A stretch of DNA of 64,000 bases from Marinilabiliales bacterium (GCA_002869385.1 PKTB01000021.1:124001-188000), one strand, 5' to 3'. Shown: positions 19,223 to 29,174, numbered from the stretch's first letter. A program made the numbers and translations. Notes: generated by a model from the letters alone, not told the origin.

Positions 19223-20781
19223 TACTTTTGCCCTCCTTTCATTAAGTTAATAAACGGGTTAAAATAATTATCTGATTTTGCTACTACACCTGCTAGTCCT
19301 TTTCCTCCATTTTTTGGACGTTTGACATCACCGAACATTCCTTTTTCAAGTGCGTCAAATAGACCTTCATTCTTTATTTCATCGAGAAGCACATAAGCAT
19401 CATCAAGAACTTTTTGCGCTCTTTTCTGAATCATTCCATCCTTTTTAAACTCAACCTCATCACCAATATTCTTCATATTATTGAAAATATATTGTGCATT
19501 TTCGATCGCCAAATAGCGGTCAGACATAAAAGGAGTGTGAATAGCTTCTGTCATCATACCTAAGAGCTGAATGCCCTGTCCGGTCCAAATTGAGATTTCA
19601 TTAAATAATGCATCCTGAACATGACCTCTAAAAACATTTCCTGTCATAAATTTAGTTGGAGGCATATATTTCAATGTAGCTTTAGGGAAGATCTCACGTG
19701 TCATTTGAGCTTGAGCTAATTCATATAAGAATCCGTTCTCTAATTCAGGATTCATTTCAAATGCATGGCCAAGTCCCATTTGTTCTTCAGGCATTCCTGC
19801 TAAAAGAGCCAATTGTTCATTTATTAGATCTGAAGCTAAAACTGTATGAGCTTCATCAAAAGCATCAGCAGTTGTTAAATAATTATCTTCTCCGGTATTA
19901 ATGATTACACCGGCAAAACCATTTATTACTCTTGAAAAATATTGATCAATTATTGTACGCTGCATATTTATATCACGGAAAAGAATACCGTAAAGTGCAT
20001 CATTTAGCATTACATCTAAACGTTCTATTGCACCCATTGCTGCAATCTCAGGCATACATAAACCAGAACAATAATTACAAAGTCTGATATATTTACCAAC
20101 TTCTTCGCCAACTTCATCCAATGCTTTACGCATAATTCTAAAGTTCTCCTGAGTTGCAAAAGTACCCCCAAAACCTTCGGTAGTTGCTCCATAAGGAACA
20201 TAGTCCAAAAGACTTTGTCCGGTTGTACGAATTACAGCAATAATATCTGCTCCCTGACGTGCCGCTGCTTGAGCCTGAACAACATCTTCGTAAATATTTC
20301 CAGTGGCAACAATTACATATAGATAAGGTTTTTCGCCTTCGCCAATAGTATTAAGGTAATTATCTCTCTTAGCCACATTGGCTTTAATTCTGTCAATGCT
20401 AGCATTAACTAAAGGCATTATTGCTTCCTGAGCTTTTTCAGCTGAATGTGAATTCATTTTACTCAAATCCATCTCACCTGAAGTAACTTTTTCTGCAATT
20501 TCCTGAACAGATAATCCGCTTTCAATAATAGCATTACCTAGGTAATATAATACTCCTTGTCCAACTGCACCATTTTCGTGAAGCTGATCAACAACAACAT
20601 TTGGCAATGGAATATCATTTTCATCAACGCCATCAATACCAATCAGGCTACAAAGCGTACGCTCGACAGAAACAGTGGTATAATTTTCAACAAATGACTG
20701 TACATCTGTTGCTATATTTTCTGCCAATTTTTTCGCCTCGTCAACCTTATTAAAATCTAATCCTAATTTGCTGGTTCTCAT
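19222..20781 (-). CDS. kamD: Lysine 5,6-aminomutase, alpha subunit
   Basis: 519 aa, matching the alpha subunit of lysine 5,6-aminomutase, the large TIM-barrel partner of KamE. Recognisable stretches include 'EKPYLYVIVATGNIYEDVVQ', 'GADIIAVIRTTGQSLLDYVP' and 'RLCNYCSGLCMPEIAAMGAI'. It is the first gene of a four-gene transcript and has its own promoter (TTG-N20-TAATTTTG) about 40 bases upstream. It is thus uncoupled from kamABC, whose reactivase products it needs. A 7-bp tandem repeat lies between it and the upstream nifS-selD gene. No internal stops or missing regions. Confidence 0.95.
   Translation of the reverse strand: MRTSKLGLDFNKVDEAKKLAENIATDVQSFVENYTTVSVERTLCSLIGIDGVDENDIPLPNVVVDQLHENGAVGQGVLYYLGNAIIESGLSVQEIAEKVTSGEMDLSKMNSHSAEKAQEAIMPLVNASIDRIKANVAKRDNYLNTIGEGEKPYLYVIVATGNIYEDVVQAQAAARQGADIIAVIRTTGQSLLDYVPYGATTEGFGGTFATQENFRIMRKALDEVGEEVGKYIRLCNYCSGLCMPEIAAMGAIERLDVMLNDALYGILFRDINMQRTIIDQYFSRVINGFAGVIINTGEDNYLTTADAFDEAHTVLASDLINEQLALLAGMPEEQMGLGHAFEMNPELENGFLYELAQAQMTREIFPKATLKYMPPTKFMTGNVFRGHVQDALFNEISIWTGQGIQLLGMMTEAIHTPFMSDRYLAIENAQYIFNNMKNIGDEVEFKKDGMIQKRAQKVLDDAYVLLDEIKNEGLFDALEKGMFGDVKRPKNGGKGLAGVVAKSDNYFNPFINLMKGGQK
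19232..19236 (-). promoter_or_regulatory. Strong Shine-Dalgarno site for kamE
   Basis: The minus strand reads AAAGGAGGG with GGAGG 9 nt before the kamE ATG, inside the kamD C-terminus. Most genes here lack such a site. Confidence 0.65.
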
Positions 20782-20819
20782 TTTTATTCCGATAAAATAT
20801 CTTATTTATTTAATTCGGT

Positions 20820-20850
20820 CAAAATTAAGAAAAAACTACGATTAAAACAA
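20820..20850 (-). promoter_or_regulatory. Promoter of the kamD-kamE-atoA-thiolase operon
   Basis: The minus strand reads TTG (20850-20848), a 20-bp spacer, then TAATTTTG (20827-20820). This fits the Bacteroidota -33/-7 layout and lies 38 bases before the kamD ATG. Confidence 0.6.
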
Positions 20851-20880
20851 CATGATAATTGTTGGGAATTTGATTGATTT

Positions 20881-21027
20881 TTGGCTGTTAGATATTGGCT
20901 ATTGGCTATTGGCTATTGGCTGTTGGCTATTGGCTGTTGGCTGTTGGTTTTTGACCTTTGGCTATTGGCTATTGGTTGTTGGCTATTGGCTATTGGCTAT
21001 TGGCTATTGGCTGTTAGCTGTTAGCAT
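20881..21027. repeat. Heptanucleotide tandem repeat (TTGGCTA/G, about 21 units)
   Basis: About 21 units of 7 bp run in perfect register; the commonest are TTGGCTA and TTGGCTG, with a few variants (TTAGATA, TTGGTTT, TTGACCT). It lies between the 3' end of nifS-selD and the kamD promoter. It creates the track ORF 20852-21058, a low-complexity artefact. The unit length is not divisible by 3, so slippage would shift any frame, but no real gene crosses it. Confidence 0.9.
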
Positions 21028-21050
21028 AAATCATCATCCAACATCCACAT

Positions 21051-23261
21051 CTACTTAACAAAAATCTTCCCACTCCCCTTACTCAAACAATTACCTATAC
21101 ATTTAGCGTTTGTGATTCCTGCTTCATGCAGTTTTTTTAGTACACTTTCCTTTTCCGATTGCTTAATAGTAAACAACAATCCTCCTGAAGTTTGAGCATC
21201 ACAAATCATAAGTTTAGCAGTATCTGACATTTCTTTTTTCCAAACTACATGTTTCGAAAAGTAAGACAAATTGTTTGTGCTACCACCTGGAATTACACCT
21301 GCAGCAGCCATAGATGAAGTATCCTCAAAATAAGGGACTTTATCAGCAAAAATCTCAACATCTATTGCACTTCCGACACTAATCTCACTTAAATGCCCTA
21401 TCAATCCGAATCCTGTAACATCCGTACAAGCATGAACATAATAGTTTGTAATCACATCAGCTGCGTATTTATTTAGTTCACTCATTGATTTGATAATATC
21501 AACTTTCCCTTTATCTGAAAGCAAACCTCTTTTCAATGCTGTAGTTAAAATTCCTGTTCCTATACATTTAGTTAAAATTATTGAATCACCCTCTTGAGCA
21601 TTAGCATTCTCCCAGATTTTATCAGGTTCTGCAATTCCACTTACTACCATTCCATACTTTGGTTCCGGATCATCAATAGTATGACCACCAAGAATGCTAA
21701 TTCCTGCTTCTTGAGCTTTATCTGAAGCTCCTTTAAGAATATTTTTGAGAACACTCATTGGCAATCTGTTTGACGGAAAACCTACGATATTCAATGCAAA
21801 TAAAGGCTTTGCTCCCATTGCGTAAATATCACTTAAAGAATTTGCAGCAGCAATAGCCCCAAACTCATAAGCATCATCAACAATCGGAGTAAAAAAGTCA
21901 ACCGTTTGAACCAATGCTATTGTATCATTTATTTTATATACTGCTGCATCATCAGAGTTTTTAGTATCAATTAAAACATTCTCATCCTGCCATATAGGCA
22001 TATCAATTAAAATCTTTTCTAACTCCTGAGGACGCAACTTGCAGGCACAGCCAAGCCCCTGAGTAAATTTTGTAAGCTTTATATCTGAACCGTCAGTAAA
22101 TTCAATTTCTTGTGCATCTGATTCATCTGATTTAAGCTTTTTTATAATTCCTATAATAATATCTGATGCTTTTTCAATTTCTTCTTTTGTGGTTTTACGC
22201 CCAACAGAAAAGCGAATTGTCCCCATCGCAAAAAATTGGTCAAGAGAAATGGCTGTAAGCACAGGCGAAACATCAATAGAATCAGTATGGCATGCTGCAC
22301 CTGCCGAAGCAGCAATATCGTGAAGTTCCATTTCGTTCAATAAAACATTGGCTTCAATACCATAAAAGCTAATATTCAATGTATTTGGCAATCTTAAATC
22401 TGGATGACCATTAAGCTTAACATCCTTAATCTGGTCAGTAATTGATTTATGTAACAAATCTCTCATTTCTCGCATATGTGAAAGATTCTTGTCAAGATCA
22501 CGATAAGCAATTTCACATGCTTTTCCTAATCCAACAATTTCAAGAACATTCTCAGTCCCGGCACGCTTGTTTTGTTCATGATCTGCACCATGAATAAGTT
22601 TTTCAAGTTTTATTCCGTCCTTAATATACAATGCGCCAATACCTTTGGGTGCATATAGTTTATGCCCAGCAATCGAAAGCATATCAACACCTAGCTGTTT
22701 AACATCAGCATTATATTTACCTACTGATTGAGCTGCATCAGTATGAAAAATTATATTGTGATTCTTGCAAATTTTAGATATTTCATCTATTGGCTGGATA
22801 GTGCCAATCTCGTTATTGGCATGCATTATTGTCACCAAAATTGTATCAGGACGAATTGCATTTTTAAGTTTGTCAATCTGAACTATTCCATTCTCATCTA
22901 CCGGAATATAAGATATTTCAAATCCTTGCTTTTCGAGGTACTTACATACTTCAAAAACTGCCGGATGCTCAATTGTAGATGTAATTATATGTTTACCTCT
23001 ATCTGAATTTGCATATGCATAACCTTTAATTGCATAATTATTTGCTTCGCTACCTCCACTGGTAAAAATAATTTCAGATGCCTGACAGTTTAGCAATTTT
23101 GCTACTTTAGCGCGTGCATTTTCAACTGCCATTTTAGTTTTTGCACCATAGGAATGTGAGCTGGATGGATTTCCAAAAAACTCATACAAATAGGGCTTCA
23201 TTGCATCAGCAACCTCCTTATCTATTGGGGTTGTTGCATTATAATCGAGGTAAATTCCCAT
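21051..23261 (-). CDS. Fused cysteine desulfurase - selenide, water dikinase (NifS-SelD)
   Basis: 736 aa, two enzymes in one chain. Residues 1-380 are a NifS/IscS-type cysteine desulfurase: PLP Lys201 in 'SIAGHKLYAPKG' and catalytic Cys324 in 'SAGAACHTDSID'. Residues about 390-736 are SelD: 'GLGCACKL' aligns Cys405 and Lys408 with Cys17 and Lys20 of E. coli SelD, followed by 'QTVDFFTPIVDD' and 'ILGGHTIDDPEPKYGM'. The desulfurase half can release selenide from selenocysteine and hand it to SelD, which makes selenophosphate for selenocysteine or 2-selenouridine. Such fusions are known in some bacteria. A promoter-like CAAAGTTA (TAACTTTG on its strand) lies 20 bases upstream. No selA, selB, selC or selU is in the window. 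Confidence 0.93.
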   Translation of the reverse strand: MGIYLDYNATTPIDKEVADAMKPYLYEFFGNPSSSHSYGAKTKMAVENARAKVAKLLNCQASEIIFTSGGSEANNYAIKGYAYANSDRGKHIITSTIEHPAVFEVCKYLEKQGFEISYIPVDENGIVQIDKLKNAIRPDTILVTIMHANNEIGTIQPIDEISKICKNHNIIFHTDAAQSVGKYNADVKQLGVDMLSIAGHKLYAPKGIGALYIKDGIKLEKLIHGADHEQNKRAGTENVLEIVGLGKACEIAYRDLDKNLSHMREMRDLLHKSITDQIKDVKLNGHPDLRLPNTLNISFYGIEANVLLNEMELHDIAASAGAACHTDSIDVSPVLTAISLDQFFAMGTIRFSVGRKTTKEEIEKASDIIIGIIKKLKSDESDAQEIEFTDGSDIKLTKFTQGLGCACKLRPQELEKILIDMPIWQDENVLIDTKNSDDAAVYKINDTIALVQTVDFFTPIVDDAYEFGAIAAANSLSDIYAMGAKPLFALNIVGFPSNRLPMSVLKNILKGASDKAQEAGISILGGHTIDDPEPKYGMVVSGIAEPDKIWENANAQEGDSIILTKCIGTGILTTALKRGLLSDKGKVDIIKSMSELNKYAADVITNYYVHACTDVTGFGLIGHLSEISVGSAIDVEIFADKVPYFEDTSSMAAAGVIPGGSTNNLSYFSKHVVWKKEMSDTAKLMICDAQTSGGLLFTIKQSEKESVLKKLHEAGITNAKCIGNCLSKGSGKIFVK

Positions 23262-23280
23262 AATATCAATTCTTTTGTAA

Positions 23281-23288
23281 CAAAGTTA
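23281..23288 (-). promoter_or_regulatory. -7 element of nifS-selD
   Basis: The minus strand reads TAACTTTG 19 bases before the start at 23261. Confidence 0.45.
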
Positions 23289-23362
23289 AAAACAATAATT
23301 ATAATCCATTATGATATTTACTATTTTACCCTTAGCATATTGCCTATAATAATAATTTCTAT

Positions 23363-23370
23363 TACTTTTG
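23363..23370 (+). promoter_or_regulatory. -7 element of the SEL1-repeat gene
   Basis: TACTTTTG lies 24 bases before the ATG at 23395, divergent from nifS-selD. Confidence 0.45.
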
Positions 23371-23394
23371 GAGCGAAGTCAACCATACTAAAGA

Positions 23395-25368
23395 ATGAAA
23401 ACCTTTATAACAACAATATCTCTTATCCTAATATGTTTATTCTCATTTTCTCAAGAAAGAGTAAACCTCAGAAAGCTTCACAGACAAGCAAAAAAGGGAT
23501 ATGTTTTTGCAAACTATAAACTTGGTAAGATATACGACGAAGGAATTCTTGTTGAAAGAGATTCTCTTAAAGCCGCAGAGTATTACGAAATACCTGCAGA
23601 ACGTGATAATCCAGATGCTATACAATGGATGATTAACTTTTATGAAAAACAAAAAGATGAAAACCCAAGATTATATTTTCTATGGACTGAAAAAGCTGCT
23701 AATCTGGGAGACTCTGTAGCGATATATAATATCTCAAAGATGTATGAAGAAGGTTTCGGTTGTGAAAAAAATCATCATTATCGATTCTATTTTTGTGAGA
23801 AAGCTGCAAAAAAAGGATATCTACCAGCTCAAAGCGACATGGTTGAATTCTACATGACAGGTTTCATGACTGACACATCTTTTTCAAAAGCTCTGAGCTG
23901 GCGCGACTCATTAGCAAAAGGAGGTGATATAGAATCACAAAACTATCTAGCAAGTTTATATTATAAGGGATTTGAAGTTGATAAGGATATTTCTAAAGCA
24001 ATTGACTATTACGAACTAGCCGGAGAAAACAACGACCCAATTGCACAGACATGCCTATTAACACATTATAGTGGAGAATACGGAACAGAACCAGATTCCG
24101 TTCAATATAATTATTGGTATAAGAAGTTTATTGAAAATCCAAATATCGATAAAAACCTTCCTGTAAAATATGTTATAGATGCTTACACAGAACTTGCTTA
24201 TAAATCCATGCATCCAATTTCGGTTATGAGATACTGGACTCAAATAAATAAATCAAGTAATGATTCTACTCTAATCAAAGAGGTTCTAGGAGACTTAGTA
24301 AATTTAGCACAAAATGATTTTGTATATGCAAAATATCAAATTGCGGATTATTGCTTCGAAAACAGAGAGAAAAAAGATTATAATCAAAAGCTGATATTAG
24401 ACTATGCACAAAGTGCCAATCAAAGTGGTATTCCGGAAGCAAAAGTATTATTATCAGAGATGTTTAAAGATAAATACGGAAGAAAACACTATAGAACACT
24501 TTCTAATTATTATGATGATGCTATTAAAAACGGAATTAACTGGGCCGCAGATACTTTAATCGTATTATACATAAATAGAGATCTCTAAAATGCTACAGTT
24601 CAGTATTTCAACAAGTATAAAGATATTTGCAGTCCTGAAACGTATTATAAGATTTCATATTGGTATTATCTAAATACTTATGGAATTAGTAATGAAGAAG
24701 CAATCTCATATTGTCGATATGCAATAGACAATGGTATAATTGAAGCTGAATTATTACTCGCAATTTATTATTACGAAGGTTTGATAATTGAAAAAAACTG
24801 CGCTGCTGCTTATGAAATTCTTATTAAAGATGAGCTTAAAGAGTTTATAGAAACAGATTATTATTTAAGTCAGATATACATGACTGCTTGTGAAGTTGAG
24901 GAGGATTTAGACAAGGCTTATGAATTACTTAAAAGGTCTGTTGATAATGGTTTTCCTAAAGCTCAATACGATTACGCTGAATTAATAAATAAAGGAGCCA
25001 TAAAGGATATACCGAGAAGAGAGAGTTTTAAATATTATGAAATGGCAGCTAATAGTGGGATTTATGAAGCGCAAATATATGTTGGAAGGAGTTACTATGA
25101 TGGTAAGATAGTTAAAAAAGATGATGAAAAAGCTCTTTTCTATTTAAAAGAGGCCAAAATCCGGGACGATGTAGAATTACATTATATTTTTGCAAAGTTA
25201 ATTTGTGAGTCTCCTGAAGCTTCTGAAGAAGATATGCGCAGAGCTGCTTATGCAAGTCTATATGCTATGAATAAAGGGAACATATATGCTAAGCAATTAT
25301 ATTATAAGTATAATCTGGAATTTTATATTTGTATATTAGAAAGGCCTGGTGCAGATTGTTGTCATTAG
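23395..25368 (+). pseudogene. Secreted SEL1-repeat (TPR-like) protein, interrupted by in-frame TAA
   Basis: Track ORFs 23395-24588 and 24781-25368 are in one frame. The sequence between them is open and continues the repeats ('NATVQYFNKYKDICSPETYY'), so this is a 658-codon gene with one TAA at codon 398 (24586-24588). A signal peptide ('ISLILICLFSFSQ') precedes many SEL1 repeats of about 36 residues, for example 'ANYKLGKIYDEGILVERDSL' and 'ISKMYEEGFGCEKN'. SEL1 proteins are helical scaffolds for protein contacts. It stands on the plus strand inside the otherwise minus-strand lysine region and converges on kamC with a 4-bp gap. There is no visible functional link to lysine fermentation. Confidence 0.82.
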
Positions 25369-25372
25369 ACGT

Positions 25373-26752
25373 TTATTTCTTAATCAATCCCAAATATTCC
25401 TCATCAACCCCCAAGATTTCCGCAATACGAATTGCTTCATTTGTAACAGAATCTGTATTAACTTCAGATAAGGAGTAGTCCATAAAATCATTTATATTTT
25501 CGACAGTAATTTTATCAGATTCAGAAATATTAGATAAACCTTTAACTCTTAAACGTTTACATTCTGCTTTAATTCCGCTATAGTGAGTTGTAATTGGTGA
25601 ACAGACATTATACTTTCTCATCATTTCAATAAATGCTGATACTAAAAGCTTTCCCTCTACAGGATTAGTAGTTCGAGCAAGTTCATCTACCAGAGCAAAA
25701 ATCCTAGTACCTTTTTTCGATTCTACAATTATCTGATTTATATTAGTCATTTCAACGGCAAAAGATGAAAGCCCGTTTAATTCATTATGCTGATCACCAA
25801 TATTTAAAACAATATCATCAAACAAAATCATATTCGCTGATTCTGCTGGAACATAAAACCCAAACTGAAACATAAGCTGAGATAATGCTAAAGTACGAAG
25901 TAATACAGTTTTGCCCGACATATTTGCACCTGTAATCAAGACTGGCTGGTTCTCCAAACTTATATCTATTGGTTGATATTTGCGACCTTTTTCCTTTAAA
26001 ATACTTTTAACATAAGGATTAAATAATTCACGATACTCAATCTTATCATATAATTGAGGTTCACATAAATTAAACTCATCAATTAAAATTGATTTTGCTA
26101 AAAGGATATCAAAATGAGCAAGACGCTTAAAGTTTTGACTAAGAATATCTTCAAAATTACGAAGTTTCTTACTTAGTTTTAACCTTATTTTATCTTCTTC
26201 CTCAATACATTTTAGTCTGATTTCCTCATCTTTTTCTGAATTATCTATATTTACATTTGATAATTCTTTTCGCAGTTCCTGTAGACGTTCACTATAAGAA
26301 GAATAAATATAAAATGAATTCTCGCCGGTATTATCAGGGTCTAGGATTGATAAAATCTCATCAGCATTATGAAATTCAAAAATATCAAATCCTTTAGATT
26401 CAAGAATTGTTGCAATTTGCTTTTTTATAATTACAAAATTTTTAATCTCAAACAATTGAATGTCATCAAGAACTGTAGATTTATTTTTAAGATTTTCAAG
26501 TGTTGCCTTAATATCCTTAAAGGAATGAAGTCTTAATGCAATATCATTCAAATCTGATGGTGACAATTTTTCAGTATAAAATTGAAAAGTATATGCTAAA
26601 AATTCTAGCTCAAGCTTTAATTGAAATCTATCAGTAATCAAATAAGTATTCATCAACATATTCCTACCAGGGGCTGATGAAAGTTTAAGATTATCATAGA
26701 TAAACATAAGACTATTATTGTTTCCAATATGATATTTAAAATTATTCTTCAT
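25373..26752 (-). CDS. kamC: MutS-like ATPase, lysine 5,6-aminomutase reactivase subunit
   Basis: 459 aa. The C-terminal half is a MutS-type ABC ATPase: Walker A 'ITGANMSGKTVLLRT', a signature-like 'ELNGLSSFAVEM' and Walker B-like 'RIFALVDELARTTNPVEG'. The N-terminal half has the helical core but no mismatch-recognition domain, so this is not a DNA repair MutS. In lysine fermentation loci this protein is KamC, thought to act with KamB to restore inactivated KamDE by exchanging damaged cobalamin. Its start overlaps kamB by 11 bp. Assignment follows from domain plus context. Confidence 0.82.
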   Translation of the reverse strand: MKNNFKYHIGNNNSLMFIYDNLKLSSAPGRNMLMNTYLITDRFQLKLELEFLAYTFQFYTEKLSPSDLNDIALRLHSFKDIKATLENLKNKSTVLDDIQLFEIKNFVIIKKQIATILESKGFDIFEFHNADEILSILDPDNTGENSFYIYSSYSERLQELRKELSNVNIDNSEKDEEIRLKCIEEEDKIRLKLSKKLRNFEDILSQNFKRLAHFDILLAKSILIDEFNLCEPQLYDKIEYRELFNPYVKSILKEKGRKYQPIDISLENQPVLITGANMSGKTVLLRTLALSQLMFQFGFYVPAESANMILFDDIVLNIGDQHNELNGLSSFAVEMTNINQIIVESKKGTRIFALVDELARTTNPVEGKLLVSAFIEMMRKYNVCSPITTHYSGIKAECKRLRVKGLSNISESDKITVENINDFMDYSLSEVNTDSVTNEAIRIAEILGVDEEYLGLIKK

Positions 26753-27755
26753 CTATCATTCTTATATCGTACACAGGCAAACTAGTTTTCTCTGAAATCA
26801 TTTTTCGAAGTTTCAATGAATCTAAAACAAATCCATTAGGTGCAACAGGATTAACACATATTGCCATCAGGTTTGTTTTTAAAAGTACTTTGATACTTCC
26901 ACCCTTTTTTAAAAATGAGTTCAATACTTGCTGTTTTACAAATATACGACTAAAATCTTTAACAACTATTTCAATCTCATTCACATTCTTTTGAGCCCTT
27001 AACAATTCAACCAACTTATCATTAAGCACTCCACTGACGAATAGAGTATTACCAGCCTTCAGTAATCGATCGGTTTTGTTTTCTAAAAGAAAAGCCGATT
27101 GAATTCCAAGATCAACAACTTCATCATCTGCTAGTGCAAAAACCCCCTGATTCTTTTTTAACAAATCATTAGTTAGATTAGATTCATAAACTGGCAATTT
27201 AATTAGCGAATGTGTATAAACTGTTTGCTTTACTAGTGAGTTAATATTTGCTGACAAAGCAGCTCCAGTAGACAAAATCATAGTATCTGTTATTGATGGA
27301 CTACCTAAACTTTTACGGGATAGAGCTCCATCAATAAGTATAATATCTACTTTAAATGCTTCCAACTGATTGATAATTTCCTTAAGCCAAACGGTGTCTG
27401 GAGGTCCGTAAAAAATGACTTTTCCTTTTGATTTTGCACGAGCAATTATCAATCTTCCTAATGATGTTCTTCTTTCTGAAACATAAAGAATCTCTGCATC
27501 TAACTTTTTTGAGTTAAAGTGCGTTTCTGATGTAACAAAAACAGAGTCAGTACATAATTCAATTTCTGGTTTATGAGTATTTGTAACCTGATCTAAACTC
27601 TCACCATCAATACCGATGGATGTTAATGCCGGATGCTTTCCCTCCTCCTCTAATCTCTTTATGATATAGTTCAAGCACTCAGTCTTACCGGTATTTTTTT
27701 CCATACCGATAATACTCAGACTCTTGTGTTTTAATATATCTTTTATAAAAGGCAC
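26742..27755 (-). CDS. kamB: P-loop protein, lysine 5,6-aminomutase reactivase subunit
   Basis: 337 aa, probable GTG start at 27755. A Walker A-like loop 'GMEKNTGKTECLNYI' lies near residue 17, with an acidic stretch 'VDIILIDGALSRKS' near residue 135. The family occurs beside kamC in lysine 5,6-aminomutase loci and is taken to be the second reactivase subunit. The 11-bp overlap with kamC implies coupled translation and a complex. A 12-bp inverted repeat followed by a T-run separates it from kamA, so its expression may be attenuated or start separately. Confidence 0.78.
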   Translation of the reverse strand: MPFIKDILKHKSLSIIGMEKNTGKTECLNYIIKRLEEEGKHPALTSIGIDGESLDQVTNTHKPEIELCTDSVFVTSETHFNSKKLDAEILYVSERRTSLGRLIIARAKSKGKVIFYGPPDTVWLKEIINQLEAFKVDIILIDGALSRKSLGSPSITDTMILSTGAALSANINSLVKQTVYTHSLIKLPVYESNLTNDLLKKNQGVFALADDEVVDLGIQSAFLLENKTDRLLKAGNTLFVSGVLNDKLVELLRAQKNVNEIEIVVKDFSRIFVKQQVLNSFLKKGGSIKVLLKTNLMAICVNPVAPNGFVLDSLKLRKMISEKTSLPVYDIRMIDEE

Positions 27756-27849
27756 CTTATAATAATCAAATTACAATACTCAATCTATTATAGTTACGCG
27801 TTTTTATATTGTTGTCGCGCGTTTCCAACACATGACATAATTATAAAAA

Positions 27850-27910
27850 CAAATCCCAAAACTCTAAACAAATCTCTCTACGAGCCTTGCTAATTGATTT
27901 TTGGGATTTG
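27850..27910 (-). terminator. 12-bp perfect inverted repeat after kamA, terminator or attenuator
   Basis: CAAATCCCAAAA (27850-27861) and TTTTGGGATTTG (27899-27910) pair around a 37-nt loop. On the minus strand the stem is followed by TTTTTAT. It lies 10 bases past the kamA stop, so it may end or reduce transcription before kamB-kamC. Confidence 0.5.
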
Positions 27911-27920
27911 AAAATTAGTT

Positions 27921-29159
27921 TTATTTATGTCTTTTCTTTCTTGACAAATCTTTTGGTTCAAGAGCTAACTGGTCACCTCTTAATAAAGCTGCAACACCTT
28001 CGTTTTCGTTTGCTTCTTTACAATCAACACAATTACACTCATCAACATAATCATTTGGCTCTGTATATGTAGTAATTACACCTTCGAAATTACGTAATAC
28101 AACTTTACTTGGGCTCTGTGAAATTATATAATTTGGCATAACCGGTGTTTTTCCACCACCACCAGGAGCGTCAACAACAAATGTTGGTACAGCATAACCA
28201 GAAGTATGTCCGCGAAGATTTTCAATTATCTCAACTCCTTTTGAAACTGGAGTTCTAAAATGCTTCAAGCCCATTGATAGGTCGCATTGGTAAATATAAT
28301 ATGGTCGAACACGAATCTTTACTAAATCGTGAACCAGTTTTTTCATTGTATGAACACAATCATTCACTCCACGCAATAATACAGATTGATTTCCTAATGG
28401 GACACCAACATTTGCAAGTTTTGCACACGCTTCTGCCGCTTCAGGAGTAACTTCTTTTGAGTGATTAAAATGTGTATTCAGCCAAATCGGATGATATTTA
28501 CTCAACATTTTTACTAAATCATCAGTGATACGCTGTGGACAAACAACAGGAACTCTTGTTCCAAGTCTGATAATCTCTACGTGAGGAATCTCTCTTAAGC
28601 GTTTAATAATAGATTCTAACATTTTGTCAGAAACCATTAATGCATCACCACCTGATAATAGCACGTCGCGAACCTGAGGTGTTTTTGCAATATAATCAAT
28701 TGCTCTTTGGATTCTTTCCGAAGGAGATTCATGGTCAGTCTGGCCTGCAAAACGACGACGTGTACAATGGCGACAATACATTGAACACATATCAGTAATA
28801 AGGAAAAGAACTCTGTCTGGATATCTGTGAGTTAATCCAGGAACAGGAGAATCTTCATCCTCGTGAAGCGGGTCTAATAAATCTGCTGCTGACTTATGTG
28901 TTTCCAAACCACTAGGAATTGCTTGTTTGCGAACAGGGCAATTGCGATCTTCCGGATCTACAAGGCTTAAATAATAAGGAGTAATAGCCATACGTAATGT
29001 CTGCAATGATTTCGCAACACCTTCTTCCTCATCAGGAGTAAGACTAATGTACTTCTTTAATTCATCGAGAGTTTCTATTCTATTTTTTACCTGCCATTTC
29101 CAATCGTTCCATTGTTCATCAGTAACATTCGGGAACATCTTTTTTCTACCTTCGTTCAT
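27921..29159 (-). CDS. kamA: Lysine 2,3-aminomutase
   Basis: 412 aa. Radical SAM motif Cys125, Cys129, Cys132 in 'CSMYCRHC', and PLP-binding Lys337 in 'APGGGGKTPV'; the numbers equal those of the Clostridium subterminale enzyme. It converts L-lysine to L-beta-lysine, the first step of fermentation. The radical SAM loop 'LLSGGDALMVSD' is present. The C-terminal Cys-rich segment ('DECNCVDCKEANENEG') matches the zinc-binding tail of fermentative KamA and helps separate it from EpmB-type enzymes. It is 15 bp downstream of the second kdd gene in one operon. Confidence 0.96.
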   Translation of the reverse strand: MNEGRKKMFPNVTDEQWNDWKWQVKNRIETLDELKKYISLTPDEEEGVAKSLQTLRMAITPYYLSLVDPEDRNCPVRKQAIPSGLETHKSAADLLDPLHEDEDSPVPGLTHRYPDRVLFLITDMCSMYCRHCTRRRFAGQTDHESPSERIQRAIDYIAKTPQVRDVLLSGGDALMVSDKMLESIIKRLREIPHVEIIRLGTRVPVVCPQRITDDLVKMLSKYHPIWLNTHFNHSKEVTPEAAEACAKLANVGVPLGNQSVLLRGVNDCVHTMKKLVHDLVKIRVRPYYIYQCDLSMGLKHFRTPVSKGVEIIENLRGHTSGYAVPTFVVDAPGGGGKTPVMPNYIISQSPSKVVLRNFEGVITTYTEPNDYVDECNCVDCKEANENEGVAALLRGDQLALEPKDLSRKKRHK

Positions 29160-29174
29160 CTTTATTAAACAATT

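Noticed and set aside
20852-21058. ORF of 68 aa rich in Trp, Leu, Gly and Tyr
   Set aside because: It is the translation of the TTGGCTA/G heptamer array; low complexity and no start signal.
25373-26752. Annotation as DNA mismatch repair protein MutS
   Set aside because: It lacks the mismatch-recognition N-terminal domain and is half the usual length; overlap with kamB and position in the lysine locus fit the KamC reactivase.
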